DNA of 64,000 bases from positions 5,954,501 to 6,018,500 of the forward strand of contig CM069880.1 of the NCBI GenBank assembly GCA_036172665.1. Direction: 5' to 3'. Below, in pieces: positions 42,001 through 54,000 of this stretch. Position numbers and translations under genes: made by a program. The DNA comes from Prosopocoilus inquinatus. Lineage: Eukaryota > Arthropoda > Insecta > Coleoptera > Lucanidae. The notes under the pieces are model-generated. The model searched no databases. It saw nothing but the letters and a program-made list of their open reading frames with translations, and was not told the DNA's origin. Positions within the stretch are counted from its first letter, which is position 1; every line of letters begins with the position of its first letter.

Positions 42001-45000
42001 GTAGGATAGAGAAATTGAAGCGAGTTTGCTACATAATAAGTTACCCCATGTCAGGCGGCCATGCTTGCTGTAAAAGCACAATGAAAGTTTAAAATTTTTT
42101 TGTTGCAAATCGTTTTTGATTGCAGTTAAAACCTCGAGCAGCCTCGGTACAGCTGTTTCAGCCCTACTTGGGGCTTCTTCAGCGGAAACGTAGCTCGGAA
42201 TTTCCACTGCAAACCAAAAACGACTTGAATAATTTATTCGCAACTGCGATGTAATGGTAGTGAATAGATAAAACAGCGACATCTTACGACCGCTTTTTGA
42301 CCTGATACTGCAGTAGGATAGACAAATTGAAGCGGGTTTGCTACATAATAAGTTACCCCATGCAAGGCGGCCATGCTTGCTGTCAAAGCATAACGAAAAT
42401 TTTTAAAAATTTTGTGGCTCATCGGTTTTGATTGCAGTGAAAACCTCGATCAGACTCTGCACAGCTGTTTCAGCCCTATTTTGGTTTGCAGTGAAAATTT
42501 CGAGCTACGTTTCTGACGAAGAAGCCCAGAATAGGGCTGAAACAGCTGTACAGAGATCTGCAATCAAAAACGATTTGCTATAATTTTTTTTTACTAATTT
42601 CTTAGTCAGTTAATCGAATAACATCTTGCTGGACATTCTAAAATCATATGGACTATGTAGACAAATTTTTGATCCTACGCGTACGCGTACGCGTACACTT
42701 GGTGATACTGCGACTTGCATAGACAATATCTTTAGTGATCTTCCTTGTCTCGACAGTTTTAATGTAGTATTTAGTATCCTCTTTATCGGACCATAAGGCA
42801 TAAATTTTCATATCCGAGATACCTCTACCTGCGACATGCAGTAAAGCCATTTGTACTAGGAGAAAATTCACACCAAACAACCGTTCACTTTTTTTATTCT
42901 GTATCCTACATGAGGAATGGTTCAACTCTTCTGATGGTGACCCTTCATTTGATAAGTTCAAGTGTGTGTTTGAATGGAATTTTCTTTTCCTGTAACTACC
43001 AAATATAAGGAAATTGGACGTAACGTTAAATCGTCTTGGATAAACAGGGAAATTATTATTAAGGTAATTCTGTCCGTGATCTGCTCCATATACATATGTT
43101 CAACATCAGGTAATAATAATTTAAAACATTTTTATCATTTTGCCAAGAAGGAGTACCAACATCTAGTGAAAATCACCAAGATTTCATATTCCCGCAGTAA
43201 AATTCTTAACTCCGCAGGACAGAGAGAAATAGATCTATGTGGAACATGATTAAAGACTCTACTGAATCCCCTCAATCATTTTCAAATCTTGAACTATTGG
43301 TCAATGACATATCTGTAAATGTTTAAATCACTCCGTCTTTTACCTCTGCCTTGTCTTTACGTTTATAACCTTGCAAAGACGTCTCCGGAGGAAGTCAGTT
43401 GTCTTGTGATTTCCACAACGCGTGGTAGGTATCTGAAGGGGCTTTGCTCCGTTTCGCGGTGTATCCGTCTGAGAGACAGCACACAACTTTGGTTAATATG
43501 ATGTGGCGTTTGGAGGACTGAAACTGCTCTCAGTTGTCTCAGCCTCGTCTCCGTTGTGAAGAACCGGCTTTTATTGTGGGGTACAACTCATTTTTACTTG
43601 ACGGTTTATTTTTACGTACGAGGTTAGGTTAGGTTGACTTTCACACAAAACATGTGTTTTTATTTTAATTCATTTAATCCTCTTATGCCATGGAGAAAAT
43701 CAAATAGGCGACGAAATTTCCTTGCATATTTTTATACACTCTAAAATAGAGCAAGACTGTTTTGTAATTCTTGTAATTTATAGGGCAATACAAATATTTT
43801 CTTCACTTATTTTATTCCGTGGTCTGCCAGGTCCTCTCTTAAATTTCACGGATTCTTCGTCTTGATTTTGTTCTACACCTTCTTTTGTGTTTTCAGCTGA
43901 TTGGATTCTTCTCAATGTCTTGTCTATTTCTGAGAATTTTTCTACAGATCCAATACACACTTAAAGGATTCAAAATTGATTGACAGGAAGATGTGTCTTC
44001 GGGGAATTTGACATCTCTACTGATTTATACTTTTCTGTCTTCTGGTATGCATACACAGTAGCCCTTTGATTGATCTGAGTATCCCAGAAAGACTTTGTTT
44101 TTCGATATCGTCTGAAATTTTCCTTTCTACGAAGATCTGTCAAGGATTTACACTTTACATCCAAATTCTCTCAACATACTCACGTTCGGTTTTCTTTCGT
44201 GATATAATTCATAAAGAGGTAGGCAAACCGGACTGGACATTTATAAAAATCAAGAAAAGAATGAGGCCTAGGACCGAGCCTTGAGAAACCCCGGTTTTTA
44301 TGGTGTCCACATCTGAAGATATTCCATCAACTGATAAGATTGTAGCTTTTTGTACTGAAGTTGTAGTACTGTAGCTTGTTTAAAATAGTGTGGTTGACGC
44401 AGTCGAAAGCTTTAGTGAGGCCACGCAGAGTAGCTCCTGAAAGGCTTCTTTGTTCGTGCGAGTTGATTATATAATTTATTAGATAAATAAATAATTGTAT
44501 AAGCCGTAGTTTTATTTTTGCCTAATTAATAAGACCGAAATCAGTTGTAAATAGTAGTAATGTTGGAAATATTTTAAAGTATAGCATTCCATATTTCCTA
44601 AATTATACCTCATTCCAAAAATTTCATAAACTTAATACACTCCTTCGTCCTATGGTTTCCACAAATAGATTACAATTTACTGTGGAAAAAGAAGATAGTA
44701 ATTCAGTGAGTTTTCTTAATATTAATATTATCATAGCAGTTGACTCTTGTCCGATGAAAATTGTAAGTTTTTAATCTATAACCGGATAGAATATAAATTA
44801 AACAAAAATACCTATCATTATCTTATACTAAACCATTACACAATACGATTAGACAAAAACATGATTTAATTTTAGCCAGTAAATCTGTAAATAATTTAAA
44901 TCTTATTTTCTCGAATTTAAAAATCAAAACAATTAAAACAACCTAACGTAGTTTACGAAATCTAATGTTCAAATTGTAATTGAATTTCTATAAGAGAAAA

Positions 45001-48000
45001 TTAAAGAAAAAAAACGTTTAGGCCAAGACGCTACTGCATCAGGGGAAACACCCTAAATCTTCTTTCCTCTTATTTAACTGGCAGAATGCAGACAGTAGTA
45101 ATTAATAATAATCATTCGAAACCTGCTGATATTGTATTTGGTGTACCGCAGGGGTCTATCTTGGGACCAACCTTATTTATTACATTTATTAATGATCTCG
45201 GTTTTTTTCTGCGAAATAGTGATTGTACCTTAGTTTGTTATGCCGATGATACAAATGTATTGATATCGCATGATAACTTTATAGATGTCGAAAAATCTGC
45301 CAAAATGATCTATGATATCATTAAAGTGTGGATGCTCAAGAACATCTCTATTAATCGCGATAAAACGTCAGTGATCCTATTTAGAAATATTAGATCTAAT
45401 TTTGATGTCAATTTAGTAAATTTACATGGGACGGACATTCCAATCGTTAGTAATAATAAACTACTAGGGTTGACTTTAGACTCTCATCTGCAATGGTCTC
45501 CCCACATAAGCTCACTCTGCTCTAAACTAAACAGTTCGTGCTTTGCATTAAGACTTGTTTCTCAGCACTGTAATTATACAACGTTACGTACTTTATATTT
45601 TGCTAATTTTCATAGTCACTTGAGATTTGGTATTATTCACTGGGGATTAAGCGGTGATTGTAGCAGGGTTTTTACTATACAAAAATACGCAATACGTATA
45701 ATTGCTGGCCTTAAACGGCGTGATTCCTGTAAGGAAGCATTTAAAACCCATGGCATTTTAACAGTACCTTCTATCTATGTTTTTGAATTGTGCTGTTTTG
45801 TTTATAAATATTCGGAGTTTTTCACACCAAATATCAATAACATCAAAAAAATGTCACCTTTATATAATTTTTTCAAAAAATTCAAATTTAATTGCAAATC
45901 GTTTTTGATTGCAGTGCATCCCTCGACCAGCCTCTATACAGCTCTATTTGGGCCTTCATCAACATAAGCGTAGTTCGCGAGATCCACTGCAAACTAAAAC
46001 GACTTGTCCAAGAATATTCGCAATACGATGTAATAGTAATGAATAGCTTAAGTAGTATCGCTACGATCGCTTTCTGACTTAACATTGCAATCAAAAACGA
46101 TTTGTAACATTTTTTTGTTTAACTTTCATTATGTTTTGACAGAAAGCATGGCCGCCTTGTGTAGAATGACTTATTATGTAGTAAACTGGCTTCGATTTGT
46201 CAATCCTAATGCAATGTTAGGTCAAAAAGCGATCGTACGTCGTCGCTGTTTAAGCTATTTATAATTTTCTCCTAAAGTAAATAATAAGGAAGTTGTAAGC
46301 CATGAACAAGAAAATTTATATAAAAAGGTGACCTTATTTTTTGATTTCTAATGTCCTCAAAATATCAGGCGATATTTCTGACTCACGGTGTATAACGAAT
46401 TACTAAAAATCTTATGAAATGCCGCTTTCAAACCAAGTTATCTTTGGTAGAGATGTTCGTGAAAAAAAATTGTATGGTAAATATTATTTTTCGTTAAGCG
46501 CATAATACTTATTGGAGTGGCCGGATTGTGTGGTCTTGACATTTTCTTAAGACCCTGAAGGCTAAACCAAACAACTTTCACAATAACAGCATAATTTTAC
46601 TATCAGCACTTTGATTTCAATTTATTTACGTATTCCATTTTGAATTCGTATTTTTTATCGATAACGCTTCATCAATACAGCGTAAATGGTTTTGAAAAAA
46701 TAAAATTCATTTCATTACGTTGGTGTGCAAGTGAATCAATCGTATTTGATGTCAGTAAAATTTCCAAAAGAAAATGTTCCTTTACGGCCAATTGTTTCTG
46801 GTATTAATGTTCTTTTTTACCAATTGTCCAAATTTACATCTATATACTAACATTAGCTTAGAAAAATGAAAATGATTTTAATGTAAAAAAAATCTGTTTT
46901 TGCAGAACAATTGCAAAACTATCAATTACCTTGTCAACCGTCGAGTAAGGTGTACTTTTATTTACGTTGTTTATTGGTTTAATTGCAAAAATAATTTCTT
47001 TTCAGGACTCATTTACGATGTTATTGACTTTATGTTGCATTACAAAATTATGTTTGATGTTTACATTGAAGCAGATTTATGATTGAAAATTAATTTTCGT
47101 AACGGTTCAAAAGTCACGGGAGTACCGAAACTGTTTGGAAGAGTTTAGAACTGAATTTGCCGCTGTATATTGTTGAGTATAAAATATTTGAAGACAATAG
47201 GTACAGATGTTTTGACAAACTGGAGGATCGTACGAAGAACATAAACACATACTGCTAAGGTTACGGAAAGTGCAACACTTGCAGTGGAAAATGCTCCATA
47301 CATCTTTATTCGCTCGTTATCACAATCAATTTGACTAGCTTGAGCTTTCGGTTGGAAGGTGCCACAAATTATTTTCAAATTTGCTCTTGGGTTTTTAACT
47401 GTTGCGTGCACAAGAAAATTTGAAACGATTTTTCACGTTTCTGGTGCAAGGCTTCTTTTACATAAAATTTTGTATTATTACTTTGATTTCTTAATTACAC
47501 AAATCTTCTAACCCTAACTTAGTCTAAGCAGACCGAAAATTGCAAGAATTGCATCTACTTTTTGGTGTGAACCCGTTTAAATCCGTACTTATAAAATCGC
47601 CATTGGTACAAACAGTAAATACGAATTCATGGCTACCACGAAAAATACCGATTTTATAAGTACGGATATTAAACAGATCCAAACTGAAAAGTAGATGCAA
47701 TTCTTGGAATTTTCGGCATGCTTAGACTAAATTGGGATTGTGAGAAACGTATTATGAAGAAATCAAAAACATTAACACGAAATTGTTTGTAAAAAAGGCC
47801 TTGCACCAGAAACGTGAAAAATGGTTTCAAATTTTCTTGTGCATGCAACAATTCGGACCCAAGAGGAAAATTTATTCTGTTAAATATTTTTTATGAATAT
47901 GAGTGAATAAGCTAACCACTCGTAATAGTTAATTTTACATTATTTGTTCTTTACCAAGTAATATGATTGTTACTAGAGTAGATGTTTTTAATAATTTTAA

Positions 48001-51000
48001 TCCACAAATTCAATTTTCCGTAGAAGAAGACACTAACAATTCAGTTCCATTTCTTGATATTAAATTAATAAGATTAGAAAATAACAGAATTATATTAGTT
48101 TGGTATCAAAAACCAACACATTCAGGTAGATTCATTAATATTAATTCATGCAATTCTTTAAATCGAAAATTAAATGTTTTGATTTCTTTTAGGAATAGAA
48201 TAAAAACTTTGTCATCCTACTTTTTTAGTATTTTTTTGGAATAATGGATAACCCTTAAATTTAGTTAATAAAATTTTATTTCAATATAATCAAAATGAAA
48301 ATAAAAATACGCAGAATATTAATAATAATAATTCACAAAATAATCAAAATCATAACATTTTCATTTATAAAAAAATTCCACCAATAATTAGTTATACAAA
48401 TATGATTATTAAAGAATTAAAAAATTTTAATGCTAAAGTTGAGAAATATAATTTAAAAACCATTAATAATCTGTTTAGTAAAACCAAGTATAAAATTCCA
48501 CTTCCTTATTAATACGGTATTGTTTATTGTATTCCTTGTACTGAACGTGATCAGGTTTACATAGGACAAACTTCCAATTGTCTTAAATCACGACTATCAC
48601 AACATAAATCTGATTGTAGATTAATAACAAAAAAAGATAAAAATTCTAGTGCTTTACTACAATATTTTAAAGAAAAAAATCATTTATTAGATTTCACTAC
48701 CACAAAAGTTTTAGAAAAAGAAACTAATTATCATGCAAGATTATTCTTACAGTTATTTCATATTAAAAAAAAACAATAATTTATGAATTTTCGATCAGAT
48801 ATTCAAAATCTTAATTTAGCTTATGAATATTTAGTAAAATTTGATTTCAATCGCAATTTGGAAGAACAGAATCAAAGGGTAAAGGTATTTTTAAACAATT
48901 TTCTAAATCTTGACTATCCTTGAAATAAAATTCGTTTTTTTCGACAATTACTTTGAAATATTGAACTTTATAATTTTGGAATGTAATTTCAACTAAAAAG
49001 TATGTAAGTTAATTTTTATTGTATGTAATTCAATCATTGTAACCTTCCTTTTGTAGTTTTTGCTCAGATGAAGGCAATAAAGGTTGTCGAAAGCTCAGCA
49101 TAAAAGTAGAAAAGTCTTTTATTGATCGCTAGCCCAATATTTTTGATAATAGTATAGTTTGCACTGAGTCCAAAATTACATTCCAATCAAGCAGATCTCG
49201 TAGATAAGTGGTATAGATATTTAAATGGGATGAAAAGGCAATCAAAAGTATAACAAATAAATCCATAGAATTAAAAGAAATTTGTCATACTTTAGGAATT
49301 ATAAAAAAAATTGTCAGGTCAAAAAGCGATCGTAAGATGTCGCCGTTTTATCTGTTTAGGAATTATGTTAAGAAAAATGAAATTCCCAAATTTAATGTTT
49401 GCTATAACTTTTATACTTGAATAGAAAGAATTATACAAATTACTTGTACAAATTTTCACCCAGAATGAAATAGTGTTTTTAGAATATATCTGGCTGACAC
49501 CTGTTTTTTTAGTGACAAGTGTCAAATTATTTTAACTTGTCTTCTTTTTTGTGAAAACAGCATTTGCAATAATTATATTCCGAAAATGTATTTAGAAAAT
49601 ATGAAAACATAGTATTTTGCACTAAATCACATTAGTAGGATATAAGAAACAAAGTACACAACATAAAATTTGATATCAATCTGTCGAATTATTTTAAAGT
49701 TGTTATTTTTTTATGTATTGCTTTATTATGTACTGGACTATTGATTTTTGTACAATTATTAATAATCTTGAAAATTTGTTGTTACATTATATGCCATTGT
49801 AGGAAGCGGTACACAAGTGTTTGCGATTAGGTATACATTTTTTTTTAATATACAGGAGATGAAATTTTAGTATTCAATCTAAATTGTGTGAATCTTGAAA
49901 TGATGGTTAGTTATAATAAATATTCAGTAAATCTTCAATGCGAATTGATTAAAAATAAAGTGCTTTTGAAGACGTAAGTAAATAAAACTATAGTAAAAAT
50001 AAAGTGCTTTTGAAGACGTAAGTAAATAAAACTATAGACCGTGTCGTTACTTTTGTTTCAATAAAGCTGAAGTCAATTTTGCAATAAATAAATAAGACGA
50101 CCTCTGAACCGAGCTGTTGTATTTAACTGTGGAAGACAAACGACGGTCAGCTGAAAAACTTTTATTAGTACCTAGTAGTTCTGACTGCTTGCAAAACTCG
50201 TGTGAATCTTACAAACGTTACAAAAAATATGTTTATATATAAATATGCATTTACGAGAGAATACAAAAAGTGACAAAACACGTCAGTGTTTCTGAATATG
50301 TTAATTCGTCGTTAATAATAATCGAGAAGAGAAAGCTGGTTCAGGTAGTCCAACATCTGATATTATTTATATCCACCTGACATACTCTCTTATTTCAAAA
50401 CTTGGAAAAATAGAAACTAATTGATGGTAAACTAGTTTAGTATGTAATAGGCTCAAAAACGTAATTAGTGCGTGAATAACAAAATTTACTATTCATTTCG
50501 CAAGTGTAGTCGCTAAAAAAGGAAGAACTTCGGATTTACACAATACTAGGCCTGAGAAGTACAAATTTATTCATACGCAACAATTATTATAGGAGTATTT
50601 TTATGTGGAAGTGTCTCAACATGACAAAGCATATTTTATGAACTTAGTAAAATTAAATTGGGCAGGCGTATGGCTCAGCGGTTAGCCTAGCCGACTTTGG
50701 AACTCGTACCACTTGTCGGCATGGGTTCGAATCAGACCGAACAGATCGACCAGACCGATTGGATGTTTGTGTTGTCCGGTTTTCGACCCAGCTTTTTTAC
50801 AAGTGGAAGTGTGTGGAATAATAATGCCATAAGACAACAAATGTGCTGATTATTGCGCAAAGCAAAAGAAAAAAAATAAACGTCCATGCAAGATGTTTAC
50901 GATTTTTATTAGCAAATATACTGTTCATAGAGAATAATATAAAGGCTGCGTATAGTTATTGTAAATCAAATTGTGTTAATTCAAGTAGTAAAATTCTTTT

Positions 51001-54000
51001 ATCAAAGGGTATATTAAGTTTATTTTCGTAAGTAAAGTTCTCGTATATAGTTTAAACTTTAAAAACGGACACTGTAAAATCGCAAGAAATGCTCTACCTT
51101 TCGCTATCACTTGGCAGCTTCGTCAGGAATGAAAAAATATAAATAAACAAGTTGTCAAGAGAAATGAAAAGGCAACACGATTTTAAACTAAAACACGAGT
51201 TGTCCAGGTTGTCTAAATTAAGAGTTTATTTTTTAATTTTATAAATTGACGGATCTCTATCCTATTTAATGAGTCGAGAAAACCATAAAATATGTCACTT
51301 AAATTAGCAAAATCAGTACGTTTATTAATAGAATTCGTTGACATTTTAATTTTACACATTTCTATGAAACGTCTTTTCAAAATATTAGATTTATAATATA
51401 AAATTTCAGTATTATCAAAATCAAAATTATTACTTACTAATGAGTGTTGTACCAGCATTGAATGATTTTGATTATTTTTTTGGATGTGATATTTATGTTG
51501 GTCTAAACGTTTTTTTTTTTTTTAAATTTTGACTTGTTTCTCCTATATAAACCGAATTACAATTTGAACATTTGATTTAACAAACAACGTTAGGTTGTCT
51601 TAATTTAGTTTTTAAGTTTGAGAAAATAAGATTTAAACTATTTATAGATTTACTGGCTAAAATTAAATTATGTTTTTTGAAAATGTGTTTAAATGTATTG
51701 TGTAATGGTTCAATATAACGTAGTGATATGTATTTTTGAAGTTTGTCTTACATTATTATTGACATTTAAATTTTGTAAATGTTTAAACGATTTTTAATTT
51801 GATTCGAGCAGATTTATTGGATATTAAGAATTTTGAATAAGAGTTTTCTTTATTAAGCTTAAGTTATCATAAATGCAAATTTTATCAGAAAGTTAAATAG
51901 CTCGATCTGCTAAGGAAATAATAGTCGCAATTTTATAATTTTTTGGTGTGTACGAGTGAAAATTTGTGTATCTACCTAACCAAGTAGATTTATGAAACCA
52001 ATTATTTATTAATTTGTCAGTCTGTCTGATAATATTTACATCAACATAAATATCATATCCAAAAAAAATAATCAAAATCATTCAATGCTGGTAAAACATT
52101 CATTAGTAAGTATTTTAATTGAAATTAACCTCCGCCCACAATAATTTTTATATCCGTAGTTACGTATTTCGGCAGCTAAACTGCTATCTTCAGTACGCTA
52201 CCAACTTAAAAGCAGTAAAAAGATCTAAAAACAACCTAATCAGTTTTAACATTTTTATGATTTTATTAGGATGATTAGGTTGTTTTTAGATCTTTTTAGT
52301 ACTTTTAAATTGGTAGCGTACTGAAGATGGCAGCTTAGCTGCCAAAATACGTATCTACGAATATAAAAATTATTGTGGGAGGAGGTTAATTTCAATTATC
52401 TCTTAAACCACTGTCTCCTTTACTATATTTGAGTAAGTATTTTGATAATACTGACATTTATATTATGAATATAATATTTTCAAAAAACTTTTCATAGAAA
52501 TGTATAAAATTAAAATGTCAACGAATTCTATTAACAAACGAACTGATTTTGCCAATTTAAGTACATATTTTGTAGTTTTCTCGACTCATTTAATAGGATA
52601 TAGATCTGTTAATTTATAGATATTATAAAATTAAAAAAAAACTTAATTTACTTCTAATTTAGTTATTTTACCTTTATGTATCTCTGGACAACTCGTATTT
52701 TAGTTTAAAATCATGTTGTCTTTTCGTTTCACTTGAAAACTCGTTTCTCTTGACAACTTGTTTATTTATATTTTTTCACTCCTGACGAAGCTATCAAATG
52801 ATAGTGAAACGTAGAGCATTCTTTGCGATTTTACAGTAACATTGGTTTTTTTGTTTAAAATTCATTAATTAAAACCATATCGACATGTTTTTCTTTAAGA
52901 TATATTATGTTTTTAATCTTAATAATTTATTTAGATTATATTATTTAGAAATTTTCTTATTCACCAGTGTATCACCGAGACCGCAGTAAAATACAGAAAC
53001 AAAATACACATTAAATTTTGATTTGCGCAGTAAAAAAGATTCAATCTTGTAAAAGCCAAGGTTCTGTTTTAAGCAACATTTCCAAAAACATACTGTATAG
53101 ATATTTGAACATAGATATAATGAAAAAAAGTTTTGTAACAAATGGAGTATAAAACAACTAAAAAGTAAAATGTATTAGCTATTACTTTTAATAACAAACT
53201 TTAATCTAATTTATCAGCTCTTCAAGAGCTATCAAAACATGTAATAAAATATATAAATTTCCAATAAAAAAAAAACACAAGTTTGTTGTGTAACATAATA
53301 AAAAAAACTGTATAGTTGAAAATAATTTTAGATTATGTAGATTATGATCCTGCACAACTTATGTTAAGAAATTTTTTTGATAAAATGTAGGTAAAATCCC
53401 ATTTTCGTATCTCCCAGAACGTTGGCACACCCTGTATAAAAAGCAACTGTATCAAGTTATTCACGCAAACCGTTCATTAAAAGCGAATCAGGGAAAGAAT
53501 TTAGGTAGGAATTTAATTAAAATTTTATTCTACAAGATATGAGGTGAAATGAAAAGCTGAAATATCTGCAGATAAATAGGTGCCAAATTCAAAAACGACT
53601 TGCAAGACGGAATATAAGAATATAAGCAATCGATATTTACAGCAGACGTACAAATACACAACTAGCAGATCAACAGACAAGAAGGACGAAAAACTAAAAC
53701 CCAAAAATTGGGTAAAAAGTTACGGCTGCGATTAAAAAAAAATAACGTTGAAGTCAGAAAAACGCCAGAACTTTTACCACCAAAATCAGAATCATTCCAA
53801 ATTAACAAAATATGAATACCCTATATCGAGTTACTACAGGTATGCCCATTTTAATGAGCGCTCATTGGCGGCTGTCGATTTAAATTAATTTGTAAAAATA
53901 TTTCTTCTGTGTAGATACAAAAAAATCAGATTTCTTGTACATAGAAATCAAAATCTCATTTGACCATCTACATTCTTTTATGAATTATTCAAGATGACGT

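Larger units (their letters stand above)
41130..43320 (+). pseudogene. LINE endonuclease/linker region, broken and interrupted
   Basis: The + strand pieces are ISEFEVFLYGLHEPDICCFS, KTWLPKETMPTIHIPGYTLI, YIRGGSTAV, then IIGCGDFNTNFLV and, after a 625-bp insertion, LLDILKSYGLCRQIFDPTRT and CIDNIFSDLPCLDSF. These are the endonuclease of a CR1/Jockey-type LINE. A degraded linker (RRKFTPNN, KILNSAGQRE) follows to about 43320. Frameshifts are frequent. A hexamer run (cgcgta) at 42676-42695 encodes the repeated Thr-Arg. The RT part at 45041 probably belongs to the same insertion. Confidence 0.75.

Noticed and set aside
42676..42695. Functional Z-DNA or regulatory (CGCGTA)n tract
   Set aside because: It lies within dead LINE endonuclease sequence, where it simply lengthens a Thr-Arg run; slippage is the simplest explanation.
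50661..50735. tRNA gene with a long variable arm
   Set aside because: The ends do not form an acceptor stem and the body and A-rich tail are SINE-like.
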